Assembly (NCBI GenBank): GCA_028278625.1
Contig: JANQDY010000089.1
Coordinates: 124,001 to 188,000, forward strand
Source of the DNA: Thermodesulfobacteriota bacterium
GTDB taxonomy: Bacteria; Desulfobacterota; DSM-4660; Desulfatiglandales; Desulfatiglandaceae
Length of the DNA: 64,000 nucleotides
Direction: 5' to 3'
Shown piece by piece: positions 45,964-54,211 of the stretch; within the stretch, counting starts at the first letter, position 1, and the number at the start of each line of letters is the position of its first letter. Under the pieces are notes generated by a model. It was not told where the DNA came from. It saw only the letters and a program-made list of their open reading frames with translations, and ran no database searches. A program made the position numbers and the translations under genes.

Positions 45964-46377
45964 ATGAGAATGGAACCTTCTGAGATATTCAAAGTATTAA
46001 GCGTGGAAACACGCGTAAAAATAATCGATCTCCTCAAAGCCCGGGGGCACATGGGTGCCAAGGATATTGCCGCAACCATCGGTATTACAACCGCAGCCGT
46101 ATCACAACACCTGAAGATCCTGAAACAGGCCGACCTGGTGAGAAGCGAGAGGCGAGGATACTGGATACCCTATGAAATAAATGAGGAAGCCATGGAAAAC
46201 TGCAGACGATTATTAACGGATGTCTGCACGTGCGGATGCGGCGGGACGGGTGATTTTAGGGCATCCGATCCTGAGAGATCGGATGTTATAACCCTCAAGA
46301 AATATGAGAAGGAACTGAAAAAGGAGCTTGCCGCGGTACAGCAGCGGTTGGAAGAATTGGCGGTTCAGAAGAAATAG
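45964..46377 (+). CDS. ArsR-family transcriptional repressor
   Basis: A 137-residue winged-helix repressor. The helix-turn-helix is GAKDIAATIGITTAAVSQHLKILKQADLVRSERRGYWIPYEI. The C-terminal third has Cys in DVCTCGCGG (residues about 80-88) and a charged, coiled-coil-like tail. The classical CxC metal site in helix alpha3 is absent, so the ligand may bind at the C-terminal CTCGCGG cluster. The operator pair suggests it controls itself and the following peptide gene. Confidence 0.85.
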   Translation: MRMEPSEIFKVLSVETRVKIIDLLKARGHMGAKDIAATIGITTAAVSQHLKILKQADLVRSERRGYWIPYEINEEAMENCRRLLTDVCTCGCGGTGDFRASDPERSDVITLKKYEKELKKELAAVQQRLEELAVQKK

Positions 46378-46387
46378 GCAAATTTTT

Positions 46388-46423
46388 TTGTCCAAATAAT
46401 TAAGTTATTGCTTAATCGCTTAA
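46388..46423 (+). promoter_or_regulatory. promoter with second ArsR-type operator, upstream of the peptide gene
   Basis: TTGTCC at 46388-46393 and CTTAAT at 46411-46416 (17-base gap) form a possible promoter. The operator TTAAG-N6-CTTAA at 46400-46415 plus CTTAA at 46419-46423 overlaps it. It matches the site in front of arsR in 18 or so of 22 positions, so both genes are likely in one regulon. Confidence 0.6.
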
Positions 46424-46443
46424 AAAGAAAGGAGGTGATCAAG

Positions 46444-46545
46444 ATGGCAGAAAAAAAGAATATCTGCGGCTGTGGCTGTATTCCCTTAAAGAAAATCAAT
46501 AAAAAGCCGGCCAAAGATAAGAAAGACCCCAAAAAGTATGGGTAA
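46444..46545 (+). CDS. 33-residue Cys-Lys-rich peptide with CGCGC
   Basis: A short gene (ATG 46444; perfect AAAGGAGGTGATC ribosome site) reading MAEKKNICGCGCIPLKKINK, then KPAKDKKDPKKYG and TAA. Three Cys form CGCGC near the start and the rest is Lys-rich. It resembles no named family that I can identify with certainty; the Cys pattern suggests a small metal binder or a modified peptide. The ArsR-type operator overlaps its promoter, and the ArsR itself has a similar CTCGCGG element. Confidence 0.65.
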   Translation: MAEKKNICGCGCIPLKKINKKPAKDKKDPKKYG

Positions 46546-46569
46546 GTAGATGGATTCTTGGCACCAACC

Positions 46570-46608
46570 AGGGGAGAGTCGCGTTTCTTGGAGAAAATCC
46601 TCTCCCCT
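46570..46608. terminator. possible terminator after the peptide gene
   Basis: AGGGGAGAG (46570-46578) pairs with CTCTCCCCT (46600-46608), loop 21 bases, followed by AAAAGAAATTCTTT. It lies between the peptide gene and the converging flavodoxin gene, so it may serve both directions. The T-run is poor. Confidence 0.4.
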
Positions 46609-46672
46609 AAAAGAAATTCTTTATGGACGGGACTCGGAAGCCGGTTGAACTCCGGGCGTATGGAAAGGGTTG

Positions 46673-47260
46673 CTAAAGGAGTGCTTCCGCCAGTTCTCTG
46701 CCGGATCCGTAGGCCTCTTTTAAGTATTCGGGGTGGTTATTGATGTCACCCGCCAGATCGATACCGCGATAGGTAAGGCTTCGCCAGAGGGCCATATCCA
46801 GTGTATCGAAAAAGTATTTGATGGAAAGCCTGGCACCGTCGAAAAGCAATTTGCCCTGAGTCGCTCCCACGCTGATGAATAAACCCTTCCGTTTGAAACT
46901 GCGGTCTTCATAAGAGACTTCGTCGATCCAGTATTTCCGTACCCATAGGGATTGGAAACGGTCCATCATTGTTTTGGTGTGTGCGCTGACGGAATAGAAG
47001 AAAATGGGTGACCCAATGATCAATCCCGTTCCCGAAAGGATTTCGTCACGCAGCATCTGAAAGTCGTCTTTGATGGCGCATTCTCCGTCTTTTTTGCACG
47101 CGTAGATTTCGAGGCAGGGAGAGATTTTCAAATCGCGAAGAACGAATTCTTTAACGGTCGCACCCGCATCCCTGGCGCCTCGAACGGCCTCTTGTGTCAG
47201 AAGGGTGGTGTTCCCTTTCCTTCTGGGACTCCCGTACACGGCAATGATTTTACAAGGCAT
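46673..47260 (-). CDS. flavodoxin-fold NADPH-dependent FMN reductase-like protein
   Basis: A 195-residue flavoprotein. It opens KIIAVYGSPRRKGNTTLLTQEAVRGA, with the FMN phosphate loop GSPRRKGNT, then CLEIYACKKDGECAIKDDFQ and GSPIFFYSVSAHTKTMMDR. This is the family of iron-sulfur flavoprotein-like and NAD(P)H-dependent FMN reductases. A Cys pair (C52, C58) could be functional. ATG 47260 follows AAAGGAG; the longer frame from 47356 has no site. The partner is unknown. Confidence 0.85.
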   Translation of the reverse strand: MPCKIIAVYGSPRRKGNTTLLTQEAVRGARDAGATVKEFVLRDLKISPCLEIYACKKDGECAIKDDFQMLRDEILSGTGLIIGSPIFFYSVSAHTKTMMDRFQSLWVRKYWIDEVSYEDRSFKRKGLFISVGATQGKLLFDGARLSIKYFFDTLDMALWRSLTYRGIDLAGDINNHPEYLKEAYGSGRELAEALL

Positions 47261-48149
47261 TTTCTGCTCCTTTAAGACTTGATTCCTTTGGTCCTCAAAC
47301 ACAGGATGCTCTTTTTCATGTTCTCCTGAACGCTTCATTCTTGTCTTTACTTCCAATCCCTTTGGGTTATAAATTTCATCTAAAAAGAAGTCAAGATATC
47401 CGAATCACAACGACTTATCATACGCGGCCTTTTGTGCTCAGAGGGGTAATTCTCGAGAAAAGCATCAAAGGATCCCGTGGGGTATTTGTCAAGGACAAGC
47501 GCTTCGGGTGCTGCGCATCCTTAATTGAAGCTGATCCGCTCACCTTTTCAAACCCAAGAGCAAGTAAAGGGAAATGCGTTGTTCAGGATTGGTTTGTCTG
47601 TCTTGGGTTTTGGATCTGCCCTAAAATCTGATTTGAATTTAGAATATAATTAAATATTGCATTCTTTTTGTGGGATTCCTTGTTTTTCAGACATGACCCG
47701 GAAATTTTTTCAATTTAGCATGAAATGTTTGTAAATACCTTAAATAAAGCAAAAAAACTATGTTATTCTTGGGTTTTTATGGCTTATGGTAGTTTGTTTG
47801 TTGGATTTTTCCTTGACAGAGGGCGATTATCGAATTAAAAGTGAGATGAAATTCTGCGGTGGTATAAAGAACCCCCAAGCTTCGATGATGGAAAAACCAT
47901 TAAGGACTTAATTGAAGCTGAATGATCTCCGAAAAGATATAGAATCCTTGGGTTTTCAGGAAGCTGTGGTAGTCGATTCTGCCAAAAAGAGATAGGAGAC
48001 AGGTCTTAAGATCAAATGGATTGAAAGAAAGAGTCCCAAACTTGGAGGGCATATGTCGGATCACGACGACAGGAAGAAATTCCAAGTGGATGTGGTCAAA
48101 TTTTTTAGAAACGGTCGTTTCTTGGGTTGCATACTGGGGGCAGTCAGAT
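47261..48149. other. 890-base gap with AT-rich stretch and possible gene relic
   Basis: No convincing gene lies here. 47630-47770 is AT-rich. TTGACA at 47813-47818 is a possible -35 for the mutase operon, but no good -10 is seen. At about 47920-48110 a plus-strand frame (LKLNDLRKDIESLGFQEAVV, then VDSAKKR, then a stop, then ETGLKIKWIERKSPKLGGHM and onward) looks like degraded coding sequence; I cannot name its family. A 96-codon frame at 47341-47631 has no ribosome site and no known pattern. Confidence 0.4.
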
Positions 48150-49826
48150 ATGAGTTCAGGTGATACACAAAAGGCCTTTGAAAAATGGCAAGATACAACA
48201 CTCAAAAAGGTGCTTGAGAAAACAAAAGAGAGAGAGAAAACCTTTACCACTGAAAGCGGCATTCCGGTAAAGAGGCTTTACACGCCTTTGGATCTTGAGC
48301 ATACGGACTATAATCGGGATCTCGGTTTTCCCGGCGAAGAGCCGTATACCAGGGGCGTTTACCCTACCATGTATCGCGGGCGTCTTTGGACCATGAGAAA
48401 CTACGCGGGTTTCGGAACGGCAGAGGATACGAACCGGCGGTTTCGATATCTTCTGGAGCAGGGCATGCCGGGGCTGTCGGTGGCTTTTGATCTTCCCACA
48501 CAGCTTGGATACGACTCCAACCATCCTTTGGCCGAGGGTGCTGTGGGGAGGGTGGGCGTTGCCGTGGATACGTTGGCGGACATGGAAATAATTTTTAAAG
48601 ACATTCCCCTGGATAAGGTCTCCACATCCATGACAATCAATGCACCGGCCACTGTCCTACTGGCCATGTATATCGTTGTGGGAGAGAAGCAAGGCATTCC
48701 CAAGGAAAAACTAACGGGCACCACGCAGAATGATATTCTGAAAGATTTCATTGCCCGAGGTACCTACATTTTCCCCCCCGAACCGAGCATAAAACTCTGC
48801 CTGGACATTATTGAGTATTGCTACAAACATGTTCCCAGATGGAATACGCTGAGTATAACGGGCTATCACATCAGGGAAGCCGGTGCGAATGCCATACAGG
48901 AACTGGCCTTTACCCTCGCAAACGCCATCACGTATATCGAAAAGGCCCAAGAGAGGGGTTTCGATGTTGACGATTTTGCTCCCCGCTTGTCATACAGCCT
49001 CGGATGTCATCGGGATCTCTTTGAAGAAGTGGCGAAATATCGGGCGGCCAGAAGGTTGTTCGCAAAGATCATTAATGAGCGTTTTAAGGCGAAGAATCCG
49101 AAGAGCTCGCTCTTTAGGACCTACAGTGGATCGTGTGGCTCCACTCTAATTACCCAGCAACCGTTGAATAACATTGTCCGGGTAACCATGCACGCACTCA
49201 TGGGGATTCTCGGCGGGCATCAGGCCATCCATACCGCCTGCTGGGATGAGGGGTATGCCATTCCAACAGAAGATTCCGCCAGGATTTCCCTCAGGACCCA
49301 GCAGATTCTGGCCCATGAAAACGGTCTCACCAATACTATCGACCCGTTGGCGGGCTCATACTACGTGGAATATTTGACCGATGAAATTGAGAAGCGGACA
49401 AGCGAGTATCTTGAGAAAATTGACCGGATGGGGGGGATGCTCAAGGCCATAGAAAATGGATTTGTATTCGAGGAAATTCAGGAATCCAGTGTTCAATTCC
49501 AGCGGGAAGTGGACACTGGAGAAAAAATTATTGTGGGGCTGAATAAATTTACGATTCCGAAAAAAGAAGACTTTGAGGAACAGGATATATTTGAAACAGA
49601 CCCAAAGATTGAGAAATTTCAGAAAGAAAAGCTGGCAAAGGTCAAGGCAGAGAGAAGCGGCGAAGGCGTTACATCGGCCCTGAACAGTCTATCCAAGGCA
49701 ATCGATGGGGAAGAGAACCTCATGCCTTACATTATCGAGGCGGTGAAACAGTATGTTACGCTCGGGGAAATCTGTCAGGTGATGCGGGACAAGTGGGGTG
49801 AATTTCAGCATACAACTTATATCTAA
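48150..49826 (+). CDS. acyl-CoA mutase large subunit (methylmalonyl-CoA mutase family)
   Basis: The substrate-binding barrel of a B12-dependent mutase, 558 residues, without its own B12 domain. Signature blocks: TMYRGRLWTMRNYAGFGTAEDTNRR, VAFDLPTQLGYDSNHP, SITGYHIREAG (active-site His) and GGMLKAIENGF. Tyr in RNYAGFGT corresponds to Tyr89 of Propionibacterium mutase, and Arg in IARGTYIFPP to Arg207; both hold a carboxylate. Isobutyryl and 2-hydroxyisobutyryl mutases have Phe or Ile and Gln there. So the substrate is probably a malonyl-type thioester. I start at ATG 48150. It opens a ten-gene operon. Confidence 0.88.
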   Translation: MSSGDTQKAFEKWQDTTLKKVLEKTKEREKTFTTESGIPVKRLYTPLDLEHTDYNRDLGFPGEEPYTRGVYPTMYRGRLWTMRNYAGFGTAEDTNRRFRYLLEQGMPGLSVAFDLPTQLGYDSNHPLAEGAVGRVGVAVDTLADMEIIFKDIPLDKVSTSMTINAPATVLLAMYIVVGEKQGIPKEKLTGTTQNDILKDFIARGTYIFPPEPSIKLCLDIIEYCYKHVPRWNTLSITGYHIREAGANAIQELAFTLANAITYIEKAQERGFDVDDFAPRLSYSLGCHRDLFEEVAKYRAARRLFAKIINERFKAKNPKSSLFRTYSGSCGSTLITQQPLNNIVRVTMHALMGILGGHQAIHTACWDEGYAIPTEDSARISLRTQQILAHENGLTNTIDPLAGSYYVEYLTDEIEKRTSEYLEKIDRMGGMLKAIENGFVFEEIQESSVQFQREVDTGEKIIVGLNKFTIPKKEDFEEQDIFETDPKIEKFQKEKLAKVKAERSGEGVTSALNSLSKAIDGEENLMPYIIEAVKQYVTLGEICQVMRDKWGEFQHTTYI

Positions 49827-49853
49827 ATGACTTTGAAAGCTTGGGAATATGCA

Positions 49854-50255
49854 ATGAAAAAGCGAAAAATACGAATATTGATTGCAAAAGCCGGACTTGA
49901 CGGCCATGACCGCGGGGCCAAGATCGTTGCCAGAACATTGAAAGATGCCGGTATGGAAGTCATTTACACGGGCCTCAGGCAATCCGTTGATCAGGTTGTC
50001 AGCGCGGCCATTCAAGAAGATGTGGATGTTGTGGGCCTGAGTTTTCTAGCGGGCGATCACATGATTTTGCTCCCAAGAATCGCACAAAGACTTAAGGAAG
50101 AAGGTAAAGGGGATGTTACTGTTTTGGCCGGCGGCATCATTTTAAAACGCCAAATTCCAGACCTTGCAAAATGTGGCGTGAAAAAGGTGTTTTTACCCGG
50201 GACGCGGCCGGGGGAAATCGTTAGATACATTGAGAACAATGTTATCAGGGCATGA
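49854..50255 (+). CDS. B12-binding small subunit of acyl-CoA mutase
   Basis: A 133-residue cobalamin-binding protein. The motif is KAGLDGHDRGAKIVA (DxHxxG, with the lower-axial His), followed by SFLAGDH and LAGGII. It pairs with the large subunit upstream, giving the two-chain architecture of archaeal and some bacterial methylmalonyl-CoA, isobutyryl-CoA and hydroxyisobutyryl-CoA mutases. I chose ATG 49854 because the family begins just before the K-x-R-x-L block and an ATG at 49827 has no site. Confidence 0.9.
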   Translation: MKKRKIRILIAKAGLDGHDRGAKIVARTLKDAGMEVIYTGLRQSVDQVVSAAIQEDVDVVGLSFLAGDHMILLPRIAQRLKEEGKGDVTVLAGGIILKRQIPDLAKCGVKKVFLPGTRPGEIVRYIENNVIRA

Positions 50256-50335
50256 AATCTCCCCTGAATTTTGAAACCATGAGCAGCTAATGAGAGTTGA
50301 TTATTTTCGACCTATGAACAATCGGAGGTTAATCT

Positions 50336-51463
50336 ATGTATTCTTTGCCGTTTTCCCCTGAGGAATACGGGGAAAGACTTGAAAAAGTCAGACAGCGCAT
50401 GCGGGAGGCGGGTTTAGGGGCCATTATCCTTACCCGAGCGCAAAACATCTATTGGGTAGGGGGATATCGGGCCGCAGTCATGAACTGGACGCTACCGCTT
50501 CTGGCGCTGGTTATTCCTCAAAAAGGTGAGATGCGCTTTTTGACGCGGGTCATCGAAAGCGCTACCGCGGACACCCAGTTGGCCCCGAACCCAAGGAAGT
50601 ACAAGGATCATGAGAATCCTTACGATATTCTGGGTGAACTTGTGAGCGAATGCGGTGTCGGAACGGGCAGCGTGGGCGTGGAAGAGGCCTTTATGACCGT
50701 CTCGCAGCTAAATCTGATGAAAAAGGCCCTTCCCGACGCCGATTTCAAGGATGCCAGCTGGCTTGTGGAGAATATTAGGATTACGCTATCCGAACAAGAG
50801 GTCGCCTATTTCAGAAAGGCAGCCGAAATCACCAATATCGGGTTTTCACGGGGCCTTGAGCTTATCAAGGCGGATGCCTACCCCTATGAAATGATAGGAG
50901 AAATGCAGAATGCCATGTATCAGGCAGGGCAATCCGATGTGGAGGTCCCAAAGATGTGGATCTGGTCGGGACCGAAAGGCGGGCTGATGCACGATACTGC
51001 GGTCAATCGCCGGATAAACAAGGGAGATCTCGCGACCATTGAGGTTTGGGGAACGGACTGTCAATACCTGGTGGGCTCTCAAGGGACTGTTTTTCTAGGT
51101 GAAACGCCTGATAAGGATATCTTGGATGAACAGAAACTTGTGTCGGATATGTATCTGGCGGCAAAAGAAGTTCTCAAACCGGGAGGCGTTTCCGGGAATG
51201 CATATCGGGCGGCGAACAAGGTCTATCGGGCTGTGAAAGGTAAAGACTATTGGCGAAGAGTGGGGGCGAATATGGGGTTGACATTCGGGCCGGTGGATAT
51301 GGGGATGACGGGTAATCACGTTATTGAGCCCTGGACCCCGTTTATCCTTCAGATTGTGGAGGTAAAGCCGGCCCTGGTGACCTGCTGCAGTACCCTTCTG
51401 GTTACGGAGTCCGGTTGTGAGGAACTGACGCCGCCCTTACTTGAGCTAAAATGTGTGGCCTGA
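50336..51463 (+). CDS. creatinase-like M24 family protein without metal ligands
   Basis: A 375-residue pita-bread-fold protein (creatinase/aminopeptidase P family). The N-terminal creatinase_N domain (to about 155) and the C-terminal catalytic domain are present. The five metal ligands of the peptidases look replaced: the first Asp is Glu (TIEVWG), the second lies in QYLVGSQGTVF, and the HGIG-type His is lost (NMGLTFGPVDMG). The His of GLMHDTAVNRR matches the catalytic His of creatinase (..GAHNPV..). So this is probably a metal-free creatinase-type C-N hydrolase. AATCGGAGG precedes the ATG. Confidence 0.75.
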   Translation: MYSLPFSPEEYGERLEKVRQRMREAGLGAIILTRAQNIYWVGGYRAAVMNWTLPLLALVIPQKGEMRFLTRVIESATADTQLAPNPRKYKDHENPYDILGELVSECGVGTGSVGVEEAFMTVSQLNLMKKALPDADFKDASWLVENIRITLSEQEVAYFRKAAEITNIGFSRGLELIKADAYPYEMIGEMQNAMYQAGQSDVEVPKMWIWSGPKGGLMHDTAVNRRINKGDLATIEVWGTDCQYLVGSQGTVFLGETPDKDILDEQKLVSDMYLAAKEVLKPGGVSGNAYRAANKVYRAVKGKDYWRRVGANMGLTFGPVDMGMTGNHVIEPWTPFILQIVEVKPALVTCCSTLLVTESGCEELTPPLLELKCVA

Positions 51464-51564
51464 GCCCCCCACACTTAAGTCCAGGACATCCGAAAAATGG
51501 TGTGATTAATTAATGTCAGACGAATGCAGTTTTTATCCTAAAGATTATTGAAGGAGGTAAAACA

Positions 51565-52248
51565 ATGACCCAAAAATCCTGGGAAAAGGGACTTGAAAGG
51601 ATTCCACAGGCCGTGGGGGAATTCCCTGTGGATCCGGAAAACATGGCCCTGTTGGTGATCGACATGCAGTATTATGTTGCGCACCCCGATTACGGTGTTT
51701 TGAAGAATTTTATCGAGACGGACCCCGAATCCGCGCAGTACTATTGCGATCGGCTGAAGATAGCAGTCCCCAATTGCGCAAAACTTCTGGATTGCTTTCG
51801 AAAAAACAACATGCGCATCTTTTACGGCGCCTATGGGGCCTCCCTCTTGGACGGCGCCGATCTTCACCCCCTCAGGCAGGCGAGATTAAAAGAGGTTCCG
51901 TCCTTTACCACGGAGGATTTTGAGTTCAAGGTCCTGGATGAAATCAAGCCCCAGAGAGGGGAACTGGTGGTTCCCAAATCCACCCGCAGCGCCTTTACGG
52001 GCACTTCCCTGGACCACAGGATGAGAATGAGCGGTATCGAAACGGTTGTGGTGGTGGGCGTCGCAACCGATGTGTGCGTGAGCAGCACAGCGAGAGGGGC
52101 CTGGGACCTGGGGTACAAGGTCATTCTGATTGACGATGCGTCGGCAACCTTCACGGAGGAAGATCAGATCTACACCATGAGGAACTGGGCCGCGTTCTTC
52201 GGCAAGGTCATGGACACGGATGAGCTCACCTCGATTCTCAATAAATAG
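51565..52248 (+). CDS. isochorismatase-like cysteine hydrolase
   Basis: A 227-residue amidase of the isochorismatase-like family. The triad is Asp in LLVIDMQYY, Lys in VVPKSTRSAF and Cys in VATDVCVSSTAR. This triad belongs to N-carbamoylsarcosine amidase, nicotinamidase and biuret-type hydrolases, which cleave amide or carbamoyl C-N bonds. Together with the creatinase-like gene just upstream it suggests breakdown of a nitrogen-containing intermediate. GAAGGAGG precedes the ATG. Confidence 0.87.
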   Translation: MTQKSWEKGLERIPQAVGEFPVDPENMALLVIDMQYYVAHPDYGVLKNFIETDPESAQYYCDRLKIAVPNCAKLLDCFRKNNMRIFYGAYGASLLDGADLHPLRQARLKEVPSFTTEDFEFKVLDEIKPQRGELVVPKSTRSAFTGTSLDHRMRMSGIETVVVVGVATDVCVSSTARGAWDLGYKVILIDDASATFTEEDQIYTMRNWAAFFGKVMDTDELTSILNK

Positions 52249-52283
52249 AAATTGTCAACCCATAATCCTTCAGGAGGTAGGAG

Positions 52284-52604
52284 ATGATTTATTTGCATGT
52301 AACCGTACAGGTTCACCGCGGCAAAATGAACGAATGGACCAAGATTTTCCGGGAACATCTGCTCCCGGCCATGGAGAAGCACGGGCAAAAGCTGGTGGCG
52401 GCATGGAAGACCAGTGTAGGCCTCTATGACGAGGTAACGGATCTCTATGCCTTTAAAGATTTTACCGAGTTCCAGGAGATTCGGGAAAAGCTCTTCAATG
52501 AACCGGAAGTCAAGAAATGGTTGCCGATTATCTATGAAATCACGGGAAAAGAGGAATCCAAGATCCTGACGCCTCTGGGGTATGGTGAAATGACCACGGA
52601 ATAG
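52284..52604 (+). CDS. NIPSNAP/dimeric alpha-beta barrel protein
   Basis: A 106-residue protein with a ferredoxin-like alpha-beta barrel pattern (MIYLHVTVQVHRGKMNEWTK; LVAAWKTSVGLYDEVTDLYAF), close to NIPSNAP or antibiotic-biosynthesis monooxygenase types. It could bind a small ligand or act as a cofactor-free oxygenase-like enzyme; in an anaerobe a lyase or isomerase role is more likely. CAGGAGG precedes the ATG. Confidence 0.65.
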   Translation: MIYLHVTVQVHRGKMNEWTKIFREHLLPAMEKHGQKLVAAWKTSVGLYDEVTDLYAFKDFTEFQEIREKLFNEPEVKKWLPIIYEITGKEESKILTPLGYGEMTTE

Positions 52605-52625
52605 GTGAGATCTTAAATGGGGTAT

Positions 52626-52653
52626 GAATCCCCCGCCAAAGGCGGGGTGATTC
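52626..52653. repeat. strong hairpin between the NIPSNAP and ligase genes
   Basis: GAATC-CCCCGCC (52626-52637), loop AAA, then GGCGGGG (52641-52647), one bulged T and GATTC (52649-52653). A 12-bp stem with one bulge inside the operon and no T-run after it. It may stabilise the upstream mRNA or separate expression levels; it can also pause polymerase. Confidence 0.55.
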
Positions 52654-52684
52654 GTCCAATCCATTCTTTTAGGGAGGGATGAAG

Positions 52685-54211
52685 ATGCACTTACGGGAAG
52701 TGCTGCTCCGTGAGGCCCGACGGAACGCGCAGGTGGATGCCTTTGTCCATGGGGATCGAAACATTACCTTTTCACAGCTCAAAGACCGGGCGTGCAGGTT
52801 GGCCAACGCGCTTTCCGCTTTGGGTGTCCGCAGAGGAGACCGGGTCGGCATTCTTCTCTTCAACTGCCTGGAGTATCCTGAAATTCTGTGGGCGAACTTT
52901 TTTTTGGGGTCGGTTGCCGTTACCCTCAATTTCCGGCTTGTGTCCGAAGAGATTGTTTATGTGCAAGACGTTGCCGATATGAAGGTGTTGATCCTGGGGT
53001 CCGAGTTTTTGGACCGGGTCGATTCCATAAAAGAGCGTCTTTCCGGTATAGAGAAATATATCTGCCTCGGAAGCGAGAGATCCGAAGGCATGCTCGACTA
53101 TAATGATCTGGTGGAAAAAGGGAGTCCCATCCTTACGGTTGCCTCAGGCGACGATCGTGATGCTGCCGTCGTCCTCTTCACTTCCGGAACGGCGGCATTT
53201 CCGAAAGCGGTTGTGCTCACACACCACAATCTCATAACAGCGGGGCTCATCTGGGCGTCGGACGTGGGTATAACGCACGGGGACAACTGTCTGGTGGTCA
53301 CGCCCTTTTATCACATCGGGGCCGTAGGTTACCATGTGGCCCATGCCCTGTGCGGGGCCACCACCACTTGCTTTCCCCGGCCCAAATGGGATCCCGAGCT
53401 CTTTCTTAAAACCGTTGAAAAAGAAAAGGTTACGTACCTGTATATCACCCCAGGGATGTATCGGCAGGTTTTTTCCGTGCCGGATTTCTGGGAGTATGAT
53501 CTTCGGTCATGGCGGGTATGCATAACGGGGTCGGAACCTGTTCCCAAGGCCACCGTGGAAGAGATGGCCGAGAATCTTCCCCATGGCAAGATCTACAATG
53601 AGTACGGTTTGACCGAGGCCACGGGTCCCACCGTATCTGTGGCAAAGCACGAGATGGCCATTGCCAAGGCGCCTTCCGTGGGACGGCCGTTTATCAATAC
53701 GGACATCCGGATAATGGATGAAAGCGGCCACGAATGTGGGATCGGCCAGGTGGGAGAGATTGTTGTAAAAGGGGATCAGGTCATGAAAGAATATCTGAAT
53801 GATCCCGAGACAACGGCGGCCACCCTGAAAGACGGCTGGCTCCATACCGGAGACCTGGGGGAGATGGACAATGAAGGGTTTTTGTATGTTGTGGACAGGA
53901 AAAAGGATATCATCATCAGTGGCGGTGAGAATATTTCGTCGGTTGAGGTGGAATCCACCCTGTACAAACACCCAAAGATCATGGAGGCAGCGGTCATCGG
54001 CGTTCCCGATCCGGAATTTGGTGAAGGGGTGTGTGCCGTTGTTGTTCCACGGGAAGGGGAACGTATTTCGGAACAAGAGGTCGTAAATTACTGCAAGGAA
54101 CATCTTGCCGGCTTCAAAAAGCCCAGAAAGGTGATTTTCACGGACGCCCTTCCCCGAAACCCCTCGGGAAAAGTGCTTAAAAGGGATCTCAGAAAAACAT
54201 ATGCCGGGTGA
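52685..54211 (+). CDS. AMP-forming acyl-CoA synthetase
   Basis: Activates a carboxylic acid to its CoA thioester with ATP via an acyl-AMP. The P-loop is VLFTSGTAAFPKAVVLTH. Other blocks are YNEYGLTEATGP, LHTGDLGEMD and the catalytic Lys in NPSGKVLKRDLRK. 508 residues, full length. I chose ATG 52685, six bases after GGAGGG; ATG 52679 abuts the site. The substrate is unknown (a fatty, aromatic or dicarboxylic acid is possible). The stop overlaps the GTG start of the next gene. Confidence 0.9.
   Translation: MHLREVLLREARRNAQVDAFVHGDRNITFSQLKDRACRLANALSALGVRRGDRVGILLFNCLEYPEILWANFFLGSVAVTLNFRLVSEEIVYVQDVADMKVLILGSEFLDRVDSIKERLSGIEKYICLGSERSEGMLDYNDLVEKGSPILTVASGDDRDAAVVLFTSGTAAFPKAVVLTHHNLITAGLIWASDVGITHGDNCLVVTPFYHIGAVGYHVAHALCGATTTCFPRPKWDPELFLKTVEKEKVTYLYITPGMYRQVFSVPDFWEYDLRSWRVCITGSEPVPKATVEEMAENLPHGKIYNEYGLTEATGPTVSVAKHEMAIAKAPSVGRPFINTDIRIMDESGHECGIGQVGEIVVKGDQVMKEYLNDPETTAATLKDGWLHTGDLGEMDNEGFLYVVDRKKDIIISGGENISSVEVESTLYKHPKIMEAAVIGVPDPEFGEGVCAVVVPREGERISEQEVVNYCKEHLAGFKKPRKVIFTDALPRNPSGKVLKRDLRKTYAG

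Noticed and set aside
47341..47631. 96-codon plus-strand frame
   Set aside because: No ribosome site, overlaps the flavodoxin upstream region and has no recognisable pattern.
49827..49853. Nine extra N-terminal residues on the mutase small subunit
   Set aside because: No ribosome site before ATG 49827, and relatives start at the KKRKIRI block.
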